Source: Candidatus Poribacteria bacterium (GTDB lineage Bacteria > Poribacteria > WGA-4E > B28-G17). From it: a DNA stretch of 5,422 bases. This document shows positions 1 to 5,422 of this stretch, one piece after another. The notes beneath the pieces are model-generated. The model ran no database searches. It was not told where the DNA came from and saw only the letters and a program-made list of their open reading frames with translations. Position numbers and translations under genes: made by a program. Location of the stretch: contig QNBQ01000156.1 of assembly GCA_003645735.1 (NCBI GenBank), forward strand, positions 1 through 5,422. The letters run 5' to 3'. The first letter of the stretch is position 1; each line of letters begins with the position of its first letter.

Positions 1-591
1 CCGCCGTTTCAACCCCCAAAGCCGAAGGCCGTAAAGCCTCAGCAGAAACCAGCCCAGAGACAACAGGGGGCCGCTAAAGCGAAAAAGGCTCAGCAGAAAC
101 CGCAAAAACAGAAGAAAAAGCAGATCCTCCTGGACGACATCTACATGGCCAAGCAGGCCAAAAACCAAACCCCCATGATCTTCGAGATCTACGACCACCC
201 CCATCTCCTCTGCACCGTCAAGAAGAAATACAAGTATGAGATCGACCTGGTGGTCGACGGCGAGGTAAAGAGGTTCCCGATGCACGACATCAAGTTCTGC
301 TACAAGGTGAGGGACGAGGAGAAGGTCAAGCAGGCCATCACCTATGACGAAGAGGTGAGATCCCAGAACCTGAAGGCGGTCATCCCGCGCAAGGAGAGAT
401 ACCACATCCCGGACGAGGCGCTCAAGAAGGCCTACAAGGAGGAGAAGCCCATAATGCTGGTTATGCGCGGCGGAGAGGTGATCATCGGCACGATAGAGTG
501 GTTTTCGAAGTATGCGATCAAGATCAAACTCCCGATAGGCGGCTCCGTCCTCGCCTTCAGACACGCCGTCTACAAGTTCCAAAGCCTCTGA
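1..591 (+). CDS. Tandem Sm/Hfq-like domain protein with basic Lys/Gln/Pro-rich tail (5' end outside window)
   Basis: The frame is open from base 1, so the gene probably starts upstream; the first in-frame ATG, at 145, lies inside the first domain and is unlikely to be the true start. Visible are 196 residues. Residues 1-40 are low-complexity Lys/Gln/Pro/Ala, probably a disordered, RNA-attracting tail. Residues about 41-104 and 134-196 look like two copies of an Hfq-type Sm fold: a short helix, then a Pro-led beta strand (TPMIFEI; KPIMLVM), a central strand (TVKKKYKYEIDL; GTIEWFSKYAIKIKL) and a final strand with the Hfq 'KHAI' position (MHDIKF at 94-99; FRHAVYKF at 186-193). The second copy is the better match. 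Known Hfq proteins are single-domain subunits that form hexameric RNA-binding rings, so a two-domain chain could build a ring from three subunits (inference). The stop overlaps the gpsA start by one base. The Sm-like call is from motif reading only; another small beta-barrel is possible. Confidence 0.6.
   Translation, partial: PPFQPPKPKAVKPQQKPAQRQQGAAKAKKAQQKPQKQKKKQILLDDIYMAKQAKNQTPMIFEIYDHPHLLCTVKKKYKYEIDLVVDGEVKRFPMHDIKFCYKVRDEEKVKQAITYDEEVRSQNLKAVIPRKERYHIPDEALKKAYKEEKPIMLVMRGGEVIIGTIEWFSKYAIKIKLPIGGSVLAFRHAVYKFQSL
33..101 (+). repeat. Imperfect 18-bp direct repeat in the low-complexity tail
   Basis: AAAGCCTCAGCAGAAACC at 33-50 recurs at 84-101 with one mismatch (AAAGGCTCAGCAGAAACC). 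The spacing is 51 bases, exactly 17 codons, so both copies are read in the same frame as KPQQKP and KAQQKP. This looks like in-frame expansion of a disordered protein tail rather than a regulatory repeat. Confidence 0.6.
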
Positions 592-1631
592 TGAAGCTGA
601 CGGTTTACGGGGCGGGCGCCTTCGGCTTCGCGCTCGCCCACTACCTGGGTTTGAAGTTCACCTCAGACGATTCCGTCCAGGTCCTGCTTTACGGCAGGGA
701 CGCCGACCTCATCTCGCGCATCAGAACGGCCCGCGTCCACCCCATCCATTACCCGACCGTCCCGCTCCCCATGAGGGTGAAGGTCACGGAGGACGAGGAG
801 GAAGCGGTCAAGGGGGCCGATCTCCTGATCCTCTGCGTCCCCGCCCAATCGGTAAGAGAGGCCTCCAGATCGATCGCGGAGCTGATCGATCCCAAAGCGA
901 CGATCCTGAACACCGCCAAGGGGCTTGAGTTAGGGAGCTGTAAACGGCTGTCAGTTGTGATCAGGGAGGAGCTGGTGCCGAAAGGATTCGAGGGGGATAT
1001 CGCCGCCTTTTCGGGCGGGACGATCGCCTCGGAGATGATCATGGGCGCCGCTTTAGGGGCGGAGGTTGCCTGCGAAAACCCTGAAACGGCCAGGAGGCTC
1101 CAGATGCTGCTTTCAAGCGCCACCTTGCGCATCTACGCCAACACTGATATAATAGGCGTCGAATACGCCGGGGCCTTCAAAAACGTCATAGCCATAGGCG
1201 CCGGGATATCGGACGGCTTGAACAACCCCCACGGCACGAAGACGTTGCTGGTTTCGAGGGCGTCGGCGGAGGTGAAGAGGTTGGCGCTGAGGCTGGGGGC
1301 AAAAGAACATACCTTCTCGGCGGAAAGCCAGGCGTGGGCGAACGACCTGTGGATGAGCTGCACGGGGAACACAAGGAACAGGTTCTTCGGCGAGCTCATA
1401 GGGAGGGGGCTGTCGGTGGAGGAGGCGCTTAAGGTGATGAGAAGGGAGAGGAAGCTGGTGGAGGGCTACTATACGGCCAAGGCGGCCTATCAGCTGGCGA
1501 GGAGGTGTGGGGTTGAAACCCCCATAATCGACGCTATTTACAGCGTGCTTTATCTGGGGGAGGATCCTCGGGAGGCGATGAGGAGGCTCATGAGCAGGTC
1601 GCCCAAGTTCCTCGGGGAGGGAGCGGGGTGA
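591..1631 (+). CDS. gpsA: NAD(P)H-dependent glycerol-3-phosphate dehydrogenase
   Basis: This cytosolic enzyme reduces dihydroxyacetone phosphate to sn-glycerol 3-phosphate, the backbone of bacterial phospholipids. It has 346 residues, close to the family's usual length. The N-terminal Rossmann motif GAGAFG is at 7-12. TAKGLE at 108-113 carries Lys109. The C-terminal helical domain has EYAGAFKNVIAIGAGISDGL at 191-210 with the expected catalytic Lys197, then Asp252, Arg262-Asn263 in the phosphate-binding TRNRFFG segment, and VEGYYTAKAAYQLARR followed by a PIIDAIY segment near the end. Start choice: an in-frame ATG at 498 would add 31 residues encoded inside the upstream gene, but homology begins at MKLTVYGAGAFG, so ATG 591 is preferred. 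It sits in TGATG, sharing one base with the upstream stop, and no clear Shine-Dalgarno is seen, which suggests re-initiation. Oddities: the usual SGP(T/S)FA segment reads SGGTIAS (141-147), and the usual RNxxYLPG-type segment reads RVHPIHYPTV (48-57). Confidence 0.93.
   Translation: MKLTVYGAGAFGFALAHYLGLKFTSDDSVQVLLYGRDADLISRIRTARVHPIHYPTVPLPMRVKVTEDEEEAVKGADLLILCVPAQSVREASRSIAELIDPKATILNTAKGLELGSCKRLSVVIREELVPKGFEGDIAAFSGGTIASEMIMGAALGAEVACENPETARRLQMLLSSATLRIYANTDIIGVEYAGAFKNVIAIGAGISDGLNNPHGTKTLLVSRASAEVKRLALRLGAKEHTFSAESQAWANDLWMSCTGNTRNRFFGELIGRGLSVEEALKVMRRERKLVEGYYTAKAAYQLARRCGVETPIIDAIYSVLYLGEDPREAMRRLMSRSPKFLGEGAG
1614..1620 (+). promoter_or_regulatory. Ribosome binding site for the GTG-start gene at 1628
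   Basis: GGGGAGG lies 7 bases before the GTG at 1628, inside the last codons of gpsA. It supports a GTG start within a GTGA overlap in place of the first in-frame ATG (1741), which has a less favourable setting and would remove the acidic N-terminal helix. Confidence 0.55.
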
Positions 1632-2503
1632 AGGAGGAGGTTCAAAAGCTGATCGATCAGCTCAAAGAGCTGATACAAAAGGAGGGGATCGACCCGGAGG
1701 AGGTGGTCCGTCAGCTCGTCCCCCGGCCCGAGCCGGAGGAGATGGAGATCGACCCGGAGAGGATAGCGGCCGAGGAGGGGGAGGCCCAGTCATACTTCTT
1801 CGGCGAGGAGGTGAAGTTCAAACCCGAATCGTTCGAGCCTTACCTCGACCAGATCAAAAGGTGCGCCCGGTTCGGGTTGAGGCCCCACGTGCTGCTCCCC
1901 AAACGGTTCGAGGAGGGGGCGACCTACCCGGGATGGAGGGTGAGGCTGGAGAGGTGGATCTATTCGAAGGTGGAGGAGGGGAGCCTGCCGCCCGGGACGC
2001 TGAACCTCTCCCCCCTGGGGGACAGGCCGGCGCTTGTGATGGTCGACCCCCGCATGAAGCCGAACTATCAAGGGGGCAAGCAGATGTATCGTGACGACGA
2101 GCTGATAGGCGGGATACTGGAGGAGCTGAGGAGGAACGGAGTCATACCATACCGCCGGTATATCGACCCCAAATCGAGGTATGCCATCTCGTGGATCGAG
2201 CTTCATCAGTTCGTCCTGCCCGAGATAGCCAGGGCGATGGGCGTGAGGCGGGATCGGATCAGGCTGCCGCGCCTCGTCGAGTTCAACTTCCTCAGCAACT
2301 GCTTCTACCCGCAGTGGTATCAGGGGAACACGTGGGAGTGGTTCGAGGACAGGGTTCGCTCCCCCATAGGGGAGGAGTGTCTGTTCGGAGGGAAGTTCAG
2401 CTTCGCGGCCATGGCCACAAGCGTCTACACCAACTGGGCCGAGGCCCGCAGCGATAGGATAGGCTTCAGGCCGATCGTCATCCTCGGGGAGCTCCCCGGG
2501 TGA
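1628..2503 (+). CDS. Unrecognised protein with C-terminal FGE-like / C-type-lectin-type fold
   Basis: I do not recognise this 291-residue protein as a named family. Residues 1-50 are charged and probably helical (KEEVQKLIDQLKELIQKEG, then an acidic Pro/Glu stretch). Residues 55-180 are mixed and aromatic-rich. Residues about 186-291 follow the motif order of the formylglycine-generating-enzyme/sulfatase-modifying-factor fold: RLPRLVEFNF at 212-221 (family RLPTEAEWEY), GNTWEWFED at 233-241 (family GNVWEW), GGKFSF at 254-259 (family GGSW), and IGFRP at 278-282 (family GFR). The paired cysteines used by true formylglycine generators after the GG motif are missing; the only cysteines are 79, 225 and 251, so that oxidation is unlikely. 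The fold is also used for ligand or protein binding, which fits better. No signal peptide or membrane segment is seen, so it is probably cytoplasmic. It overlaps gpsA and the next gene by 4 bases each (GTGA), implying co-expression with the cyclotransferase-ligase protein. The coding call is strong; the fold call is moderate. Confidence 0.9.
   Translation: MKEEVQKLIDQLKELIQKEGIDPEEVVRQLVPRPEPEEMEIDPERIAAEEGEAQSYFFGEEVKFKPESFEPYLDQIKRCARFGLRPHVLLPKRFEEGATYPGWRVRLERWIYSKVEEGSLPPGTLNLSPLGDRPALVMVDPRMKPNYQGGKQMYRDDELIGGILEELRRNGVIPYRRYIDPKSRYAISWIELHQFVLPEIARAMGVRRDRIRLPRLVEFNFLSNCFYPQWYQGNTWEWFEDRVRSPIGEECLFGGKFSFAAMATSVYTNWAEARSDRIGFRPIVILGELPG
2483..2500 (+). promoter_or_regulatory. Hairpin covering the ribosome binding site of the 610-residue gene
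   Basis: CTCGGGGAGCTCCCCGGG contains a perfect 14-base palindrome (2485-2498). It extends by one G-U and one C-G pair to a 7-bp stem with a 4-base loop (2490-2493). The stem holds the likely Shine-Dalgarno GGGGAG (2486-2491), which sits 8 bases before GTG 2500. A ribosome finishing the upstream gene would melt it, so it may enforce translational coupling. It could also be chance in GC-rich coding sequence. Confidence 0.35.
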
Positions 2504-4332
2504 AAGCCATGTATAAGCTCTTCGTCTACGGCATGTTGATGAACGATCAGGTGACCAAGAGGGTGACGGGGAGGGTCTTCCCCAAGAAGCCGGCGGTGCT
2601 GGAGGATTACGAGAAGATCATGCCCGGCACCGGCTACTCCTACATCCTGCCGAAGGTCGGCTCGGTGGTGGAGGGATACGTGCTTTACGGGCTCGACGGG
2701 GAGACGCTGGCCAAGATCGATAAATACGAGGCCGAGGGGGAGCTTTACGACCGGAGGGAGGTGGAGGTGATCGTCCAGGGCAGGAGGGAGAGGGCGTTCA
2801 CCTATGTGGGGAACCTGAGCGGGCTGAGGAGGTTCTTCGGGCCCGACGTCTACAACGACGTCAGGATAAAGGAGTATCTGGAGAGGAAGCTGAGGGATCT
2901 GACCGATCTGGAGGAGGAGGCGACGGATCTCGAAAGGAGGGCCAAAAGCGAGCTACTGGGCGATAGGATAGAGAAGCTGATCTCGGCCCATTTCCGCCGG
3001 GCGGCCGATCTGAAATACCTGATAGACAAGATCCTCTACAAGCCGGAGCTGCCCACGCTTGAGAAGATCAAATCCGATCCCGAGGCGCTCAAATACGCCG
3101 ACTTCTACATCAGGCTGGCCGTCAAACATATGATCTTCAACCAGCTCGAGAGGATGATCCGCAACGCCTTCGCCGGCGAGCTGAGCCTCCCTTCCAAGTA
3201 TTACGAGCACACGCTGACCAACCTCGTGGCCCTCACCTTTATGAACCGGAGGGCGATAGCGGTCGAGAGGCTGATGGAGGAGCTGGACGTCAACAGGTTC
3301 AGGAAGGAGATCGATTACCTGGATTACGCCGTGGCGGCGGTTAAGATCGCCGACCTGTTGTTCGACCCGCTGGAGATCAAGGAGGTGGTCGATTGGGTCG
3401 TCTCCCACAGGCGTCCGGGCAAGGTGGCGCTGGGGGCGGAGGTGGAGATGAGCGTGATAGGATCGAGGGCGATCAAGGCCTCCCCAGGGGAAGACCCCAA
3501 ATTCGACAGCTTCTACTACTTCAACGATTTCGACCTGCTCCACAGGTGCTGGAAGCTCGGGGGACACGTGGACGATCACTCCGGGATAGAGGATCCCGAG
3601 GGGCATACGAGGGGGTTCTTCGAATATTCGTTCGCCAAAACGGATGTGCTCAGGGATCTCTCCAAGCCGGTCACCGACGACCCCTGGGTGCTCAACCAGC
3701 TGATACACCAATCGGTGCTCTTCGCCGACATACCCCCGCACAGCTTCCACATAACGATCGATCCGCCGCAGGACTTCAACCTCTCCGTCCCCGCCGATCC
3801 CGAGATGCTGATCTGTCTGCTGCTTCTGGGAGGGGATCTCAGGGAGGACGAGAAGGGGAAGCTGCACGAGGTGAGGGTCTGGGAGCACGAGATCATAGAC
3901 GATCACGGCAGGATCCATTTCAGCGATGAGAACATACATTACGCCTCCGAAGAGGAGGAGGGCAAGCCCAAGAGGAGCCTTATCGAATACAAGTTCATGA
4001 GGCTGAAGAGCAACTACAACTACGAGCCGTTCATCCTGGCGCTCAAGGGACTCCAGATAAGCTACAACCCCAGGCCGCTGGGGTCGACCTTCAGATCGCT
4101 GGAAGGCTACTCTTTCCCCGAGCTGGACGAGATAAGGAAGTGGGCCGAGTCGCCCCGTCCCGTCTCGGATATGGCGATACGTGAGTTCCTGAGGCTTGTG
4201 AGGGAGGGGCTGATGAGGGAGGACGACGGCAGGCCGGCCCACCCGATCGATTACATCGAATACAACCTGCGCAAAATAGAGAAAAGGCTCACCGCCGTAA
4301 ACGATATGCTTCGGTCGAGGAGGGGGAGATGA
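2500..4332 (+). CDS. Gamma-glutamylcyclotransferase (AIG2-like) domain fused to a probable carboxylate-amine ligase
   Basis: This 610-residue protein has three parts. Residues 6-104 form a gamma-glutamylcyclotransferase/AIG2-like domain: LFVYGMLM at 7-14 (family FVYGTLM), VVEGYVLYGL at 56-65, and IDKYEAEGELYDRREVEV at 73-90, where Glu77 fits the catalytic acid. Such domains release 5-oxoproline from gamma-glutamyl amines. Residues 105-305 are largely helical and charged and match nothing I know. Residues about 308-535 suggest the glutamine-synthetase/glutamate-cysteine-ligase type of ATP-dependent amide-forming enzyme: GAEVEM at 312-317 (two metal-binding-type acids), FFEYSFA at 373-379, PPHSFHITID at 412-421, and an IEYKFMRLKS strand at 495-504 with basic residues. 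This second assignment is weaker. Start: GTG 2500 is in a GTGA overlap with a ribosome site 8 bases upstream; ATG 2509 would remove only three residues and cannot be excluded. No signal peptide or clear membrane segment is seen, so it is probably cytoplasmic. It overlaps argC by 4 bases. Confidence 0.9.
   Translation: MKAMYKLFVYGMLMNDQVTKRVTGRVFPKKPAVLEDYEKIMPGTGYSYILPKVGSVVEGYVLYGLDGETLAKIDKYEAEGELYDRREVEVIVQGRRERAFTYVGNLSGLRRFFGPDVYNDVRIKEYLERKLRDLTDLEEEATDLERRAKSELLGDRIEKLISAHFRRAADLKYLIDKILYKPELPTLEKIKSDPEALKYADFYIRLAVKHMIFNQLERMIRNAFAGELSLPSKYYEHTLTNLVALTFMNRRAIAVERLMEELDVNRFRKEIDYLDYAVAAVKIADLLFDPLEIKEVVDWVVSHRRPGKVALGAEVEMSVIGSRAIKASPGEDPKFDSFYYFNDFDLLHRCWKLGGHVDDHSGIEDPEGHTRGFFEYSFAKTDVLRDLSKPVTDDPWVLNQLIHQSVLFADIPPHSFHITIDPPQDFNLSVPADPEMLICLLLLGGDLREDEKGKLHEVRVWEHEIIDDHGRIHFSDENIHYASEEEEGKPKRSLIEYKFMRLKSNYNYEPFILALKGLQISYNPRPLGSTFRSLEGYSFPELDEIRKWAESPRPVSDMAIREFLRLVREGLMREDDGRPAHPIDYIEYNLRKIEKRLTAVNDMLRSRRGR
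4318..4323 (+). promoter_or_regulatory. Strong Shine-Dalgarno for argC
   Basis: AGGAGG lies 5 bases before ATG 4329, within the last codons of the upstream gene. It is the clearest ribosome site among the gene junctions here. It fixes the argC start in the ATGA overlap and suggests that argC translation need not depend wholly on coupling. Confidence 0.65.
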
Positions 4333-5366
4333 TAAGGGTCGGGGTTATAGGCGCGTCGGGATACACGGGGAGCGAGCTTTTAAGGCTGTTGATCCGTCAT
4401 CCGGAGGTGAGGGTCGAGGTCGTCACATCCCAAACTTACGCGGGCCGACCGGTGGACGAGGTGATCCCTAGCCTGAGGGGGATCCTCGATCTGAGGCTTG
4501 AGGGTTTCGATCCCGATCTGGTGGCCGGGAGGGTCGATGTCGCCTTCCTGGCGCTGCCGCATAAGGTATCGATGGAGTTCGCCCCCCAACTGCTGGAGAG
4601 GGGGGTTAAAGTAATCGATCTGAGCGCCGATTACAGGCTGAAGGACGTCGAAACCTATGAGAAGTGGTATGGGGTCAAACACACCTCGCCAGAGCTGCTT
4701 TCGGAGGCGGTCTACGGCCTCCCGGAGATCCACGGCGAGGAGATCCGCTCCGCCCGTCTGGTGGCCAACCCCGGCTGTTACCCGACGGGGGCGATCCTGG
4801 CACTGGCGCCCCTGATGAGGGAGGGATGGGTCGAGGGCGAGGTGATAATCGACGCCAAATCGGGGATATCGGGCGCCGGAAGCAAGCCATCCGATAGAAC
4901 CCATTACCCCGCCAGAGCCGAGAACTTCGAGCCTTACAACGTCGCCGCCCACAGGCACATCCCCGAAATGGAACAGGAGCTGAGCTGGCTAGCGGGGAAG
5001 GATGTGAGCGTGGTGTTCGTCCCGCACCTGGCCCCGATGAGCCGGGGGATTCTCAGCACGATATATGTCAGGCTCAAGGAGGTCGTTTCAATAAGGGAGA
5101 TCAGGGGGCTTTACGAGGATTTCTACCGCGACAAGCCGTTCGTGAGGGTTTTGAGGGAAGGCGAGCTGCCAGCGACCAAAAGGGTTTACGGGAGCAACCT
5201 CTGCGATATATCGATCGTCTCGCCCCCTGATAGCAGGACGCTTATCATCATCTCAGCGATAGACAACCTCGTCAAGGGCGCATCGGGCCAGGCCGTTCAG
5301 AACATGAACCTGATGTTCGATCTGGACGAGAGGATCGGCCTCGACCTGCCGCCCGTAACCCCTTGA
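4329..5366 (+). CDS. argC: N-acetyl-gamma-glutamyl-phosphate reductase
   Basis: This cytosolic enzyme performs the third step of arginine synthesis, the NADPH-dependent reduction of N-acetyl-gamma-glutamyl phosphate to N-acetylglutamate semialdehyde. It has 345 residues, the usual length. The N-terminal nucleotide-binding motif GASGYTGSELLRLL is at 8-21. VIDLSADYRLK is at 95-105. The catalytic cysteine is Cys150 in ANPGCYPTG. KSGISGAGSKPSD is at 177-189. The catalytic-type histidine is in HRHIPE at 208-213. FVPHLAPMSRGI is at 230-241, and the typical C-terminal DNLVKGASGQAVQNMNLM is complete. The GCYPTG signature marks true ArgC rather than the LysY-type enzyme of the LysW carrier pathway, where this segment differs. 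All key residues are intact. ATG 4329 overlaps the upstream stop (ATGA). No other arg gene is visible; the window ends 56 bases after the stop, so a continuing arg cluster cannot be judged. Confidence 0.97.
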   Translation: MIRVGVIGASGYTGSELLRLLIRHPEVRVEVVTSQTYAGRPVDEVIPSLRGILDLRLEGFDPDLVAGRVDVAFLALPHKVSMEFAPQLLERGVKVIDLSADYRLKDVETYEKWYGVKHTSPELLSEAVYGLPEIHGEEIRSARLVANPGCYPTGAILALAPLMREGWVEGEVIIDAKSGISGAGSKPSDRTHYPARAENFEPYNVAAHRHIPEMEQELSWLAGKDVSVVFVPHLAPMSRGILSTIYVRLKEVVSIREIRGLYEDFYRDKPFVRVLREGELPATKRVYGSNLCDISIVSPPDSRTLIIISAIDNLVKGASGQAVQNMNLMFDLDERIGLDLPPVTP

Positions 5367-5422
5367 GATCGCTGAGATTTTCAATTCATCCCTCCAAAGC
5401 CCATATGGGTTGGTTTCGCCCG
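5367..5422. other. Short 3' intergenic segment, function undetermined
   Basis: These are 56 bases after the argC stop with no supportable gene. They are locally more AT-rich than the coding regions. A weak inverted repeat lies at 5394-5413 (CCAA, then CCC-ATAT-GGG, then TTGG, with a two-base bulge on the left), followed only by TTTCGCCCG. That is too weak for a convincing intrinsic terminator. Whether transcription continues cannot be told. Confidence 0.4.

Noticed and set aside
498..590. An extended gpsA start at ATG 498
   Set aside because: The extra 31 residues are an Arg/Gln-rich frame-shifted reading of the Hfq-like gene, and GpsA homology begins exactly at ATG 591.
749..1399. Several minus-strand open frames opposite gpsA
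   Set aside because: gpsA motifs run through the whole region on the plus strand, and the antisense translations show no family features.
1790..2206. A 138-codon minus-strand open frame opposite the 291-residue gene
   Set aside because: It is Pro/His/Leu-rich, has no motif, and is fully contained in a well-placed plus-strand gene.
2183..2503. Target protein of a diversity-generating retroelement (C-type-lectin-type end with IGFRP)
   Set aside because: No reverse transcriptase, template repeat or second copy of the segment is present in the window.
2953..4242. A 429-codon open frame on the minus strand, antisense to the 610-residue gene
   Set aside because: It lies wholly opposite a gene with recognisable domains. 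Its translation is compositionally biased (rich in Leu, Val, Pro, Arg, Gly) with no motif, as expected from the shadow of GC-rich codons.
4329..5366. LysY-type reductase of the LysW carrier pathway
   Set aside because: The active-site segment is the classical ArgC ANPGCYPTG, and no LysW, LysX or LysZ neighbour is visible.
5394..5413. Intrinsic terminator after argC
   Set aside because: The inverted repeat is bulged, with a 3-bp core and an AT loop, and is followed by only three T residues; not convincing.
5405..5422. Start of a further plus-strand gene (ATG at 5405), or the end of a convergent minus-strand gene with a stop at 5381-5383
   Set aside because: Only a handful of codons are visible in each case, no Shine-Dalgarno precedes ATG 5405, and neither reading gives a recognisable sequence.

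Overview
The window is a dense, single-strand stretch of bacterial DNA. Five plus-strand coding regions fill bases 1 to 5366, and every junction overlaps by 1 to 4 bases, so they very probably form one polycistronic unit. That unit starts upstream of the window, and no promoter is visible inside it. The sequence is GC-rich and strongly prefers AGG for arginine and GAG for glutamate. A bacterial-type GpsA (sn-glycerol-3-phosphate lipids), an Hfq-like protein and a bacterial-type ArgC point to a bacterium. The sequence does not allow a confident phylum; an uncultured or candidate lineage is a guess.

Layout: (1) 1-591 is the 3' part of a gene for a protein with a Lys/Gln/Pro-rich tail followed by two Sm/Hfq-like repeats. 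(2) 591-1631 is gpsA, glycerol-3-phosphate dehydrogenase, somewhat divergent at normally conserved spots. (3) 1628-2503 is an unrecognised protein whose C-terminal third has the motif order of the formylglycine-generating-enzyme/C-type-lectin fold but lacks the usual catalytic cysteine pair. (4) 2500-4332 is a 610-residue protein with an N-terminal gamma-glutamylcyclotransferase (AIG2-like) domain, a long helical middle, and a C-terminal region resembling the glutamine-synthetase/glutamate-cysteine-ligase type of carboxylate-amine ligase. (5) 4329-5366 is argC, N-acetyl-gamma-glutamyl-phosphate reductase of arginine synthesis. The last 56 bases are non-coding or undetermined.

How they may work together: gpsA (lipid precursor) and argC (arginine) are housekeeping enzymes, and the Hfq-like protein suggests RNA-based control. 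The two middle genes are the unusual part. A cyclotransferase that cleaves gamma-glutamyl amides, fused to a probable ligase that makes amides, followed immediately by an enzyme acting on an activated gamma-carboxyl of glutamate, suggests a glutamyl-amide tagging or protection chemistry. This is inference from weak motifs and gene order, not established.
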